Part shown: positions 45,461 to 56,370 of the stretch, piece by piece
How the letters are laid out: every line of letters begins with the position of its first letter
How positions within the stretch are numbered: position 1 is the stretch's first letter
From: Eunapius fragilis
Lineage: Eukaryota > Porifera > Demospongiae > Spongillida > Spongillidae
Length of the DNA stretch: 64,000 nt
Assembly (NCBI GenBank): GCA_963681505.1
Contig: OY811971.1
Coordinates: 17,190,234 to 17,254,233, forward strand
Direction of reading: 5' to 3'
Position numbers and translations under genes: made by a program
The notes under the pieces: generated by a model
Told to the model about the DNA's origin: nothing
Database searches by the model: none
What the model saw: only the letters and a program-made list of their open reading frames with translations

Positions 45461-47548
45461 TTTTATTAGTCATTAGCAGTGCTTGTCCAACCTATTCAAT
45501 CCTATTTATACTGGCTCTGCATACTCACTGAACTTAAACGGTACAGCGGATCCTTGTTAATGTTAATGCCCTATATACTTGCAAAAAATAAAATAAAAAA
45601 AGCAGAGGCCTTATTTAATTGCAGGAGAAATCAGGCGTGGCTTTTGTTGTAAGCAGTGCTTATCCATGATGTAATTAACCTACATTACTGCCTAAACTTA
45701 AACGGTAGTGGTCGACCACCCCTGCCCTATTTATGTTAAGGCAGTACTTGGAAATACATGTAACACTTATACTTTAATGCAGGCTGTGTCTTTTGTTGTT
45801 AGGAGTGCTCATCCAACCTAGTCGACCCTTTATTGCCTATAGACAAAACAGTGCCCCCGCCCTGTTTATGTTAAGGCTGTACCTGAAAAAAGCACTTAGA
45901 GTAATTGCCCTGTGGCTATATCTATAGTCCTTATAAGTGCTTGTACATGTCCAATTAACCTATTCGAACTGCTCTCCTTACTTCCCAAAACTTAAATGGT
46001 GCGGCGGTCGACAACTCCCGTGCCCTGTTTATGCTAAGGCACTATACATGCCAACAACACCAACAAAAAAGGTAATTGTGGAAAAATTGCGCTGTGGCTT
46101 TTGTTGTAAGCAGTGCTTATCCATGATCCAACCTATATTACTGCCTATATAAAACTAAAACGGTTGCGGTCGACCAGCCCCACCCTTTAGCTGTTTATAT
46201 TAAAGCAGCACTGCTAATAATATTAATGCTTACTTTAATGCAGGCTATGGTGGAATACTTTAATGCAGGAGTAATTACCCTGTGACTATATCGATAGTGC
46301 TTGTCCAATTAACCTATTCGATCCTATATATAGGAGTGCTTATTCAACCTATTAGACCCTGTACTGCCTAAACCTAAATGGTGCCTCCGCCCTGATTATG
46401 TTAAAGGCATTGTACTTGCAACAACCAAAACCAAAGGCCTTGTTTTATTAGGGAGAAATTGTGCTTTGGCTTTTGTTTTAAGCAGTGCTATATTACCGGT
46501 ACTGCCTAAACTAAAACGGTTGCGGTCAACCAGCCGCAGCCTAGCTGTTTATAATTAAGGCAGCTTACTTGTAAATAACACTTTAATGCAGGCGATGTGG
46601 CTTTCGTTGTTAGGAGTGCTTAATATCCAACCTATTCGACCCTGTACTACTTTACATACTTAAACGGTACAGCGGTCGACCACCCTCGCCGTGTTTATGT
46701 TAAGGCACTATACTTGCAACGACAAAAAACAAAGGCCTTGTTTTATTTTGGACAAATTGCGCTGTGGCTTTTATGTGGTTTTATAGGTTGAATAAGTACT
46801 CCTAGCATCGAAAGCCACATCGCCTGCATTAAAGTAAGTATTTGGATCACGGATAAGCACTGCTTACAACAAAGCAATTTCTCCTACAATAAAACAAGGC
46901 CTTTGTTGTTGCAAGTATAGTGCCTTAACTTAAACAGGGCGCGGGGGTTTTCGACCGCTGTACCGATTAAGTTGAGGCAGTAAGTAGAGCAGTATAGGAT
47001 TGAATAGGTTAATTGGACAAGCACTCATAAGAACTATAGATATAGCCACAGGGCAATTACTTCTGCATTAAAGTAAGTGTTTTTTGTTTTTGTTTCAGAT
47101 ACTGCATGCCTTAACATAAACAGGGCGGGGGTACCGTTTAGGTTTAGGCAGTCCAGTGTCGAATAGGTTGAATAAGCAATCCTAACAACGAAAGGCACAT
47201 CGCCTGCATTGAAGTAAGCATTATTTGCAGTGCTGCCTTAAACTAAACAGCTAGGGTGGGGCTGGTCGACCGCAACCGTTTTAGTTTATATATAGGTTGG
47301 ATCATGGATAAGCACTGCTTACAACAAAAGCCACAGCGCAATTTCTCACACAATAAAACAAGGCCTTTGTTTTTTGTTATTGCAAGTATAATGCCTTAAC
47401 ATAAACAGGGCGCAGGGGTTTTCGACCGCTGTACCGTTTAAGTTTAGGCAGTAAGTAGAGTCGTATAGGATCGAATAGGTTAATTGGACAAGCACTCCGG
47501 CATAAGAACTATAGATATTGCCACAGGGCAATTACTCCTGCATTAAAA

Positions 47549-47553
<5 letters not shown>

Positions 47554-47582
<29 letters not shown>
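47554..47582. repeat. 29-bp poly-T tract
   Basis: Uninterrupted T run replacing the AGTGTTTTTTG segment of a satellite unit. Confidence 0.95.
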
Positions 47583-47584
<2 letters not shown>

Positions 47585-47747
47585 CTTAACATGAACAGGG
47601 TGGGGGAACCGATTTGGTTCAGGCAGTACAGGGTCGAATAGGTTGAAAAAGCACTCCTAACAACAAAAGCCACATCGCCTGCATTAAAGTATTATTTTCA
47701 GTACTGCCTTAATATAATCAGCTAGTGGTCGACCGTAGTTTATATAT

Positions 47748-47989
47748 ACAGTCCATACCTCGCACTAAGGGAAAATTAACACCTCGCACGAAGGGAAAAT
47801 AAGGGCAATTCATAGGGAGTTAAGCTAACTGTCAGTGCTCATAGCGGTATCTAGATACCGCTATGAATACTGACAGTTAGCTTAGATACCGCTATGAACA
47901 CTGACAGTTAGCTTAACTCCCTATGAATTACCCTTATTTTCCCTTAGTGCGAGGTGTTAATTTTCCCTTTGTGCGAGGTATGGACTGTA
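47748..47989. mobile_element. palindromic element (ACAGTCCATACCTCGCAC termini)
   Basis: Both ends carry ACAGTCCATACCTCGCAC in inverted orientation; arms contain AAGGGAAAATTAACACC and AACTGTCAGTGCTCATAGCG. The centre holds an extra tandem piece of the arm (TAGATACCGCTATGAA twice). It is inserted in the reverse arm of the satellite. A half copy is at 14607-14712. Confidence 0.9.
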
Positions 47990-48199
47990 TAGGCAGTAAT
48001 TTAGGTTAGATCACTTCTTACAATAAAAGCCACAGCGCAATTTCTCCAACATAAAACAAGGCCTTTGTTTTTTATTGTTGCAAGTATAGTGCCTTAACAT
48101 AAACAGGGCGCGGGGGTTTTCGGCTGCTGTACCATTTAAGTTTAGGCAGTAAGGAGAGCACCCAGACTTGGTTGATCTCTTTGTGATAAAGTGATAGCT

Positions 48200-49470
48200 A
48201 ACCACGGTATAGCGTTAATTAAACAAGAATCTGGAACGGCGAGCCATTGAATACGGAGTTCCAAGCTATATTATCCTACATATGGTTAATGAATACGTTA
48301 ATTGTGGTTAATTTATTAATTATTCATAGGCGGCCGTACGGCCGTGCCTTACATTAAACTCTGCCCTAACCTAAACTATACAGTCGCGAATCGAGCGGGA
48401 ATCCGTGCGCACACTTTGAACAGCTCTATTTCCGTAGCGGATACATTAAAAATTAACGAACAGAACAAATCCATAGCGGCAGGACCCTTCTACGTACGTA
48501 CCGCCGAATTTTAACCGATTTGGACGCTCCAACTGAGATGTGGCCGTTTTGAACCCTATGCGGCATCGGACCTTATAACGTCGGTGCTCCGCATGAGTAA
48601 GACACCAAAATGGACTTTCACATATACGAATGGTGTGGTTTGTTGTGTTTAAAATAGGAACCGGATAGCGATAATATTTCGGAAATGTAATTATTTACAT
48701 ACGCATGCTCAATAAAGTGTGAACACGCCGATCATGGATAAGAGCGCCAGCTGCAAGTCTTTGAATAGTATGTAGATTCCTTGTTTTCTATTGCATGGAG
48801 GGAAGCGTTCCAGGAGTGTTGTGATACAGCACAACTTTGCCAAACGAATCGTTCACTTGAAAGGAAAACAAGGTCAAGATGACCCCTTTCAACATTTCGT
48901 CAAATAGGGTGGCTTTGCTCTACTGGATATGCGATCGGCAGGCATTCGTAATGTACTAGTTGTCTCTTGGACGGAAGAAAAGCAGGCAAAATTTCATTAC
49001 GGCGTCACATGAAGTCATATATGTACACCTCGCTGTACGGAATTTAAATGATCGCACTATGATGAAAGCATCTCGCAGAGTTGCAACAGTGGAAGGGTTT
49101 TATAGCACAGGTTCAATCTAAAGACTCTCTGCATGCGGCTCAAAAAAGACATTTGTTTTAGCTGTTCATATATGCATGCAGGTGATTCTAATTGTCTAGG
49201 TTTAATCTTTGTTCTCGCATGTTCCTAGAAGTGTGGTAGAGCATTTAATTAAGCTCTGTGAAATTTGCAGTCTTCGTGTGCCTCAAAAAACCAAACTGTC
49301 AGTCGTATGCTGTTAATTATAAGGGATTACCATGATAGCATTCTAAGTGTTGTATTTGTTTCAGGTCTTCAGTGATGCATTGACACTCATGAATTATAAC
49401 TCTAAACAGGGAGGTGAGGGGGTGTAGTTTTTGTTTCCGCCTCAATATGCAATTTATACACAAATATGTA
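48200..49470. other. no recognisable gene
   Basis: Short frames only, no repeat that I could match within the window. Confidence 0.45.
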
Positions 49471-49473
49471 TTC

Positions 49474-49785
49474 ACCCATTGAAAAACCGGGTATCAGTCC
49501 TGTTGAACAGCCGGGTATAAGTCGCGTTCAACAAGCGGGTAGGTCCCGTTGAACAGCCGGGTAATCTATACTGTCCCGTTAGACAACCGGATAACCCATA
49601 GAAAAATCGGGTTAGTACCGTTGAACAGTCTGGTAAGCGCCGTTAGACAACTGGATAACCCATTGAACAAACAGGGTAAGTCCCGTTGAACAAGCGGGTA
49701 AACTATATTGTCCCGTTAGACAACCGGATAGTTATAACACAACCGGGTACCCGGTTGATCAACCGGAGCTCCGTTGATCAACGAG
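49474..49785 (+). repeat. dyad-rich minisatellite, about 22-bp unit, about 13 copies
   Basis: Units such as CCCGTTGAACAGCCGGGTAA and CCCGTTAGACAACCGGATAA. Each has the inverted halves CCCGTT or CCGGTT and AACCGGG, so each unit can form a small stem. The array ends in GGGTACCCGGTTGATCAACC, a denser palindrome. Confidence 0.88.
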
Positions 49786-49813
49786 ACAAATTGATCATCG
49801 GTACGGAACATAA

Positions 49814-50263
49814 ATGAGTCACATACAAGACCCATTTCCCTATAGAACATTCCTATATGCATACCAGACTAGTTCATCTTCGCCTACTTCTTCACAACAC
49901 CAAGCATATGCAGATTCAGATCAGATATATTCTGCATGTTTAAAGTATCTTGTGTATTTCTTTATGTTAATACATGCACAATTGCACAATCATAGCTTAT
50001 TTGGAAAATGTAATTCTAATCCCATGCGATCTTTATCAAAATTCGGATCGTACATGTTTGATGCTAAAAAGATATTGAGATACTGCTTTGCCTGTAGATC
50101 AGATCGTGAAACAGGGGCGTTGAAGTCATTTTTAACACCAGGGATATGCTCAACAACCAATCTAGTGACATGCATGCGTTTCATTTCTTTCTCTACACAG
50201 CGGTATTATATAAGATCTTCCAGCTGCCGTGAAGTGCAATATACTATAGTATTTCACGAGTGA
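49814..50263 (+). CDS. hypothetical ORF, doubtful
   Basis: A 149-residue open frame (MSHIQDPFPYRTFLYAY) with no recognisable domain. Its 3' half overlaps a short dispersed repeat also present, in decayed form, at about 57810-57865 (CACCAGGGATATGCTCAACA, GTGACATGCATGCGTTTCAT). This lowers the chance that it is a real gene. No promoter or splice evidence. Confidence 0.2.
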   Translation: MSHIQDPFPYRTFLYAYQTSSSSPTSSQHQAYADSDQIYSACLKYLVYFFMLIHAQLHNHSLFGKCNSNPMRSLSKFGSYMFDAKKILRYCFACRSDRETGALKSFLTPGICSTTNLVTCMRFISFSTQRYYIRSSSCREVQYTIVFHE

Positions 50264-50630
50264 GTGCCATACGTATCCGGACATGAACGCAAACACACAC
50301 ATTCAAGTAGTTAACCAATGCACGTCTGTGTAGAGAGCTGTATGCATGGTATAATTGTGCTAAGCACCAAATGCACATAGTTAATTTTGTTTACCATTCA
50401 TAAATAGATAGCGGTATTATGATATGCAAATGTATGTGATGTGGACTGATTTCACCATGGTATGAAAAGTTTAATCTGGCACTTGCAGCATTCTATACAT
50501 ACAACTAAATGTCAAAAGCAATTAAGGTATTCGCTCAACGTCAACTATCCTCATCCGAATAAGTTGGACCTTAGAGTTAGTAGGACAATATAGCGTATCA
50601 ATGACAAAGGCATCCGCATGAGCTTACCTT

Positions 50631-51471
50631 TTATGAGCACAGCCCTACAAGTGTGCAGACTTCCTCTGCATTCTGCAAGGAAAGAAATGCATTAATAGCG
50701 CACTTGTTTGTAGAATTTACTGACCCCAGACTTGCAGAGCAGATCGTGAATTTGATCGAAGTGGTTATTCACCACATCGGTACACTTCACATTAATTTTA
50801 GGAGATAAGGGATACATGCTTGTAATAATATAGTTAAAAGGTACGTTGTTTACCTTCTTGCTACCAGCAAGGGAGCACAATTTGAGTAGACCCTGCTTCA
50901 AAAGAAACTGTACACGAGTGTGTACAGTATGCCGGCGTGCGTACGTGCGTATATGTGTGTACGTATTCAAATAGTCGAGACAGTCCATGGCAATGGCACA
51001 CAATTTAAACTCACAGAGGGCACAAAGCACAGTTTTTTCAAACCGCCAATAGTAGTTTTGCACAGTGAGCACGTGTCAATTTCGTGGTGTAAAATCTCTT
51101 GATGAAATCTCCGCTAAACAAAAGAGAGTGCGGGTACGTGTATAGTCCTCGGCGTGCAGACTTATACTAGTACAAAAGCACTGTTTGCTTACCAGTTCTG
51201 TTGTCTTTACGCTATCGCTAAGCATCAGAAAAGCTATAAGCCCATCTCTATCATCGTCTTCGTCATCTTCGTCTTCGTCACCTTCGTCTTCGTCATCTTC
51301 GTCACCTTCTTCACTTTGTATGCCTTCAACAGTGACCTTATGATTACGGTCCACAAATCGATCACCTTCATTCTGTGAGATGACTCTGTTTCGTTCATAT
51401 AGCTGCTCATCACGAGGAAGAGCTACGGTTACAGCCAGAAGGGCAGAGAGCAGTAAGATCGCTTTCATCAT
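50631..51471 (-). CDS. saposin-like secreted protein with acidic propeptide (copy C)
   Basis: Four exons on the minus strand, all introns phase 0 with GT-AG ends: 51193-51471, 51015-51113, 50725-50892, 50631-50672 (195 residues). Exon 1 encodes a signal peptide (MMKAILLLSALLAVTVA), a PRDEQLYERN segment and an Asp/Glu-rich tract. Exons 2-4 encode a saposin B-type pattern: DTCSLCKTTIGGLKKLC, LLKLCSL, VKCTDVVNNHFDQIHDLLC and EEVCTLVGLCS at the C-terminus, eight cysteines including the six canonical positions. Saposin-like proteins bind or perturb lipids, and secreted ones can be antimicrobial or digestive; the role here is unknown. It is an inverted near-identical copy of the gene at 55536, with two extra codons after HK. 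TATA box at 51529-51535. Confidence 0.82.
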
Positions 51472-51528
51472 CTTTGGATATCCGATCCTCAATACTTGCA
51501 GTGTGAACGATCAACGAATACGCGCTAG

Positions 51529-51535
51529 ATTTATA
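51529..51535 (-). promoter_or_regulatory. TATA box of saposin-like gene C
   Basis: TATAAAT on the minus strand, 58-64 bp upstream of the start codon, in a stretch conserved in copies A, B, C and D. Confidence 0.65.
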
Positions 51536-51837
51536 TCACCCATCGCGAGTATAACTGTTTGCAAATACTGCATAACGCGGAAACTAGCGCGGTGCAAGCA
51601 GATGAGTAATTTTCAACAAAATATACGCACGCAAAGAGGAAAAGGTATATCTGTGGTGCATGCATAATAGTATAAATTTGTACCGAACGTCAGACATTGA
51701 CCTGTGAATGGAATGGACCAGTTCAAAAAACATATGGATCAGTTCAACAAACATATGGATCAGTTCAACAAACATATGGGGTCGAGTTAAAAAAAAAAGG
51801 GACCTAGCGCATATTGTGTTATAACAATGCAATAATT

Positions 51838-52650
51838 TCCAACGTACGAACTATATATCAGTATACGTCCGCGTAACATATTCATATGGGGCAGTGCAAG
51901 AGAAAATTGGGCTTTTGAAATTTTTTCAAGTTTTCAAATTTTACAGTTTTTGGATACAGGATAGCGCTCTCTACAAAACAGCTATTACGCATCCAACATT
52001 GGATAGTGTATCATAGAGCTACAAAGCGCTGAATTTTTAATTAGCCATACATTTCAATGGCAAGCATTACTTTCTTTTAGTTGTCTTGGAATTTTCTCAA
52101 AATCCTACATAAGCCCGAATTTCTCTTGCACTGCCCCATATACTCAGCCTAGCGTCAATTGGTTGCTAGACACGTACCTAGCAACCAATAGTACCACCTG
52201 CCACACACAAAAGTACATAACAACGCGTATTTAGCGACCAGGTCCGTGCCACAAAACCTACATCAGTGCTTTTACTGGAGGTAATAATGCACCTCATGCA
52301 GTAACAAGGCAACGCTATTGTGGTTCACTCTCAAGTCTCATCGTACAGGCCCACTATCTGATTCCATGAAGTACTTTTATTTCGCCGGGACGTTATAGAG
52401 GGTGCGTAGTTACCGTATGTTTGGTAGATTACAGAATACAGTAACTTACAGTAAGGGTCTGAGATCCCTATGTATTAATTCCATTACACTAACGTAACCA
52501 TGGCATATATATATACATTTTCTTTTTAAGCTGCTCTTGGCGCGATGCCACAGAAGGATGCAAAGAGTGATCCAAGTACGCGAACCTCTTCGTATAACAG
52601 TCAACGAACGTGATTGGGAGCATAGGGCATGCATCTTAAAGACTGCAAGT
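51838..52650 (+). repeat. dispersed repeat family D, copy 3, carrying a MITE
   Basis: Direct match to 31745-32340; the MITE at 51887-52140 splits it after AACATATTCA. It ends in GGGCATGCATCTTAAAGAC and runs into half a hairpin M. Confidence 0.82.
51887..52140. mobile_element. 254-bp MITE with TA target duplication and visible empty site
   Basis: Begins TGGGGCAGTGCAAGAGAAA and ends TTTCTCTTGCACTGCCCCA, flanked by TA on both sides. The empty site TTCATATACTC exists at about 31785 in repeat D copy 2. The TIR resembles the GGGACAGTGTCC MITE family, and TA duplication fits Tc1/mariner-type mobilisation. Confidence 0.92.
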
Positions 52651-52766
52651 AATAAAAACATTCCTTAACGAGAGGGTTGTTCGCATATCGCATTGACCAA
52701 TGGTGGTGTAAAAAGCACGGAAAGAGTTACAATTGAAATCGGCTCAGGCATGCGCTGTTGTATTGT
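52643..52766 (+). mobile_element. left half of hairpin M, truncated at the GAA tract
   Basis: CAAGTAATAAAAACATTCC, AATGGTGGTGTAAAAAGCAC, then the loop sequence AGGCATGCGCTGTTGTATTG as in M5. The right arm is missing and the GAA tract begins exactly in the loop. Confidence 0.8.
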
Positions 52767-55060
52767 AAGAAGTAGTAGAAGAAGAAGAAGAAGAAGAAGA
52801 AGAAGAAGAAGAGAAGAAGAAGAAGAAGAAGAAGAAGAAGAAGAAGAAGAAGAAGAAGAAGAAGAAGAAGAAGAAGAAGAAGAAGAAGAAGAAGAAGAAG
52901 AAGAAGAAGAAGAAGAAGAAGAAGAAGAAGAAGAAGAAGAAGAAGAAGAAGAAGAAGAAGAAGAAGAAGAAGAAGAAGAAGAAGAAGAAGAAGAAGAAGA
53001 AGAAGAAGAAGAAGAAGAAGAAGAAGAAGAAGAAGAAGAAGAAGAAGAAGAAGAAGAAGAAGAAGAAGAAGAAGAAGAAGAAGAAGAAGAAGAAGAAGAA
53101 GAAGAAGAAGAAGAAGAAGAAGAAGAAGAAGAAGAAGAAGAGAAGAAGAAGAAGAAGAAGAAGAAGAAGAAGAAGAAGAAGAAGAAGAAGAAGAAGAAGA
53201 AGAAGAAGAAGAAGAGAAGAAGAAGAAGAAGAAGAAGAAGAAGAAGAAGAAGAAGAAGAAGAAGAAGAAGAAGAAGAAGAAGAAGAAGAAGAAGAAGAAG
53301 AAGAAGAAGAAGAAGAAGAAGAAGAAGAAGAAGAAGAAGAAGAAGAAGAGAAGAAGAAGAAGAAGAAGAAGAAGAAGAAGAAGAAGAAGAAGAAGAAGAA
53401 GAGAAGAAGAAGAAGAAGAAGAAGAAGAAGAAGAAGAAGAAGAAGAAGAAGAAGAAGAAGAAGAAGAAGAAGAAGAAGAAGAAGAAGAAGAAGAAGAAGA
53501 GAAGAAGAAGAAGAAGAGAAGAAGAAGAAGAAGAAGAAGAAGAAGAAGAAGAAGAAGAAGAAGAAGAAGAAGAAGAGAAGAAGAAGAAGAAGAAGAAGAA
53601 GAAGAAGAAGAAGAAGAAGAAGAAGAAGAAGAAGAAAGAAGAGAAAGAAGAAGAAGAAGAGAAGAAGAAGAAGAAGAAGAAGAAGAAGAAGAAGAAGAAG
53701 AAGAAGAAGAAGAAGAGAAGAAGAAGAAGAAGAAGAAGAAGAAGAAGAAGAAGAAGAAGAAGAAGAAGAAGAAGAAGAAGAAGAAGAAGAAGAAGAAGAA
53801 GAAGAAGAAGAAGAAGAAGAAGAAGAAGAAGAAGAAGAAGAAGAAGAAGAAGAAGAAGAAGAAGAAGAAGAAGAAGAAGAAGAAGAAGAAGAAGAAGAAG
53901 AAGAAGAAGAAGAAGAAGAAGAAGAAGAAGAAGAAGAAGAAGAAGAAGAAGAAGAAGAAGAAGAAGAAGAAGAAGAAGAAGAGAAGAAGAAGAAGAAGAA
54001 GAAGAAGAAGAAGAAGAAGAAGAAGAAGAGAAGAAGAAGAAGAAGAAGAAGAAGAAGAAGAAGAAGAAGAAGAAGAAGAAGAAGAAGAGAAGAAGAAGAA
54101 GAAGAAGAAGAAGAAGAAGAAGAAGAAGAAGAAGAAGAAGAAGAAGAAGAAGAAGAAGAAGAAGAAGAAGAAGAAGAAGAAGAAGAAGAAGAAGAAGAAG
54201 AAGAAGAAGAAGAAGAAGAAGAAGAAGAAGAAGAAGAAGAAGAAGAAGAAGAAGAAGAAGAAGAAGAAGAAGAAGAAGAAGAAGAAGAAGAAGAAGAAGA
54301 AGAAGAAGAAGAAGAAGAAGAAGAAGAAGAAGAAGAAGAAGAAGAAGAAGAGAAGAAGAAGAAGAAGAAGAAGAAGAAGAAGAAGAAGAAGAAGAGAAGA
54401 AGAAGAAGAGAGAAGAAGAAGAAGAAGAAGAAGAAGAAGAAGAAGAAGAAGAAGAAGAAGAAGAAGAAGAAGAAGAAGAAGAAGAAGAGAAGAAGAGAAG
54501 AGAAGAAGAAGAAGAAGAAGAAGAAGAAGAAGAAGAAGAGAAGAAGAAGAAGAAGAAGAAGAAGAAGAAGAAGAAGAAGAAGAAGAAGAAGAAGAAGAAG
54601 AAGAAGAAGAAGAAGAAGAAGAAGAAGAAGAAGAAGAAGAAGAAGAAGAAGAAGAGAAGAAGAAGAAGAAGAAGAAGAAGAAGAAGAAGAAGAAGAAGAA
54701 GAAGAAGAAGAAGAAGAAGAAGAAGAAGAAGAAGAAGAAGAAGAAGAAGAAGAAGAAGAAGAAGAAGAAGAAGAAGAAGAAGAAGAAGAAGAAGAAGAAG
54801 AAGAAGAAGAAAGAAGAAGAAGAAGAAGAAGAAGAAGAAGAAGAGAAGAAGAAGAAGAAGAAGAAGAAGAAGAAGAAGAAGAAGAAGAAGAAGAAGAAGA
54901 AGAAGAAGAAGAAGAAGAAGAGAAGAAGAAGAAGAAGAAGAAGAAGAAGAAGAAGAAGAAGAAGAAGAAGAAGAAGAAGAAGAAGAAGAAGAAGAAGAAG
55001 AAGAAGAAGAAGAAGAAGAAGAAGAAGAAGAAGAAGGAGAATGAGAAAGAGAAGGAGAAG
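52767..55060. repeat. giant (GAA/TTC)n microsatellite, about 2.3 kb
   Basis: Nearly pure AGA/GAA repeats over about 2.27 kb with scattered AGAG or AAAG slips that change phase, so all six frames stay open for long stretches (poly-Glu/Lys/Arg or Leu/Phe/Ser). These frames are not genes. GAA/TTC tracts of this size form triplexes and impede replication and transcription in other organisms. Confidence 0.97.
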
Positions 55061-55471
55061 ATGCAAGTTTGTAGGCATAGCAGTATATACAGAGGTGTGT
55101 ACATGTACTTACATGTATAGCAGGCCAGTATAGTAGGCTAAGTGTGGTATAAAGTGGCAAAATTTGGAAATCAATAGGCTTAACTGTTGAAGTTATATTT
55201 TACCATTTTCGTACTCTATCTTACCAGTCGCATAAGGGCTAAAATATGTTTGTAATCTTTGAATAAACCGTTTTAAAAATGTCAATGTCTGACGTTTGGT
55301 ACAAATTTATACTATTATGCATGCACCACAGATATAGAGGTATACTTGCAGCAAAATATCGTCCTTTTCCTCCTGCGTGCGTATATTTTGTTGAAAATTA
55401 CTCATCTGCTTGCACCGCGCTAGTTTCCGCGTTAAGCAGTATTTGCAAACAGTTATACTCGCGATGGGTGA

Positions 55472-55478
55472 TATAAAT
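55472..55478 (+). promoter_or_regulatory. TATA box of saposin-like gene D
   Basis: TATAAAT 58-64 bp before the ATG, with an initiator-like TTCACACT about 25 bp downstream. Conserved in all four family copies. Confidence 0.68.
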
Positions 55479-55535
55479 CTAGCGCGTATTCGTTGATCGT
55501 TCACACTGCAAGTATAGAGGATCGGATATCCAAAG

Positions 55536-56370
55536 ATGATGAAAGTGATCTTACTGCTCTCTGCCCTTCTGGCTGTAACCGTAGCTCTTCCTCGTGATGA
55601 GCAGCTATATGAACGAAACAGAGTCATCTCACAGAATGAAGGTGATCGATTTGTGGACCGTAATCATAAGGTTGAAGGCATACAAAGTGAAGAAGGTGAC
55701 GAAGATGACGAAGACGAAGGTGACGAAGACGAAGATGACGAAGACGATGATAGAGATGGGCTTATAGCTTTTCTGATGCTTAGCGATAGCGTAAAGACAA
55801 CAGAACTGGTAAGCAAACAGTGCTTTTGTACTAGTATAAGTCTGCACGCCGAGGACTATACACGTACCCGCACTCTCTTTTGTTTAGCGGAGATTTCATC
55901 AAGAGATTTTACACCACGAAATTGACACGTGCTCACTGTGCAAAACTACTATTGGCGGTTTGAAAAAACTGTGCTTTGTGCCCTCTGTGAGTTTAAATTG
56001 TGTGCCATTGCCATGGACTGTCTCGACTATTTGAATACGTACACACATATACGCACGTACGCACGCCGGCATACTGTACACACTCGTGTACAGTTTCTTT
56101 TGAAGCAGGGTCTACTCAAATTGTGCTCCCTTGCTGGTAGCAAGAAGGTAAACAACGTACCTTTTAACTATATTATTACAGGCATGTATCCCTTATCTCC
56201 TAAAATTAATGTGAAGTGTACCGATGTGGTGAATAACCACTTCGATCAAATTCACGATCTGCTCTGCAAGTCTGGGGTCAGTAAATTCTACAAACAAGTG
56301 CGCTATTAACGCATTTCTTTCCTTGCAGACTGCAGAGGAAGTCTGCACACTTGTAGGGTTGTGCTCATAA
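55536..56370 (+). CDS. saposin-like secreted protein with acidic propeptide (copy D)
   Basis: CDS join 55536-55808, 55888-55986, 56109-56276, 56329-56370; 193 residues. Introns (GTAAGC, GTGAGT and GTCAGT donors; pyrimidine-rich TTTAG, AAGCAG and TTGCAG acceptors) are all phase 0. Residues 1-17 are a signal peptide, 51-74 an almost pure Asp/Glu tract, and about 104-193 a saposin B-type domain with Cys at 106, 109, 130, 161, 186, 192 (canonical six) plus 120 and 177, ending EEVCTLVGLCS. The acidic tract may be a propeptide that neutralises a basic mature domain; this is inference. Read without splicing, the frame stops after residue 129, so the last three exons are easily missed. Possible roles are lipid binding, digestion or antimicrobial defence. 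Confidence 0.83.

Larger units (their letters stand above)
45470..48175. repeat. palindromic satellite with three-unit higher-order repeat
   Basis: From 45470 to about 46780 roughly nine units of about 150 bp run forward. From about 46790 to 48175 the same units run in reverse complement. Units fall in three types that alternate: A (ends GCTGTGGCTTTTGTTGTAAG), B (ends ATGTGGCTTTCGTTGTTAGG) and C (contains GCCCTGTGGCTATATCTATA). All share a CTGCCTAAACTTAAACGG-type block, CGGTCGACC and TGTTTATGTTAAGGCA. The symmetry centre is near 46785. No coding capacity. Confidence 0.88.
50425..51700 (-). repeat. left arm of a 1.3-kb inverted gene duplication
   Basis: Near-identical reverse complement of 55278-56590, including all exons, introns, promoter and 3' flank (GGCACTTGCAGCATTC and GTACCGAACGTCAGACAT at its ends). 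The spacer between the arms is about 3.6 kb. Confidence 0.92.

Noticed and set aside
49474..49785. CRISPR array because of dyad repeats
   Set aside because: Units follow one another directly without spacers and no cas genes exist.
49990..50184. Minus-strand 64-codon frame with NKL-like end
   Set aside because: Overlaps a short dispersed repeat, with no domain or conservation evidence.
52665..55160. Very long open frames of poly-Leu/Phe/Ser or poly-Glu/Lys/Arg (about 780-830 codons)
   Set aside because: They are read-through of the GAA/TTC microsatellite; phase slips at AGAG units merely switch the residue.
56148..56181. Possible 34-bp intron (GTAAAC to TTACAG) in saposin-like copy D
   Set aside because: Splicing would shift the frame to an early stop, the acceptor is altered in copy C, and unspliced reading keeps the saposin cysteines in frame.
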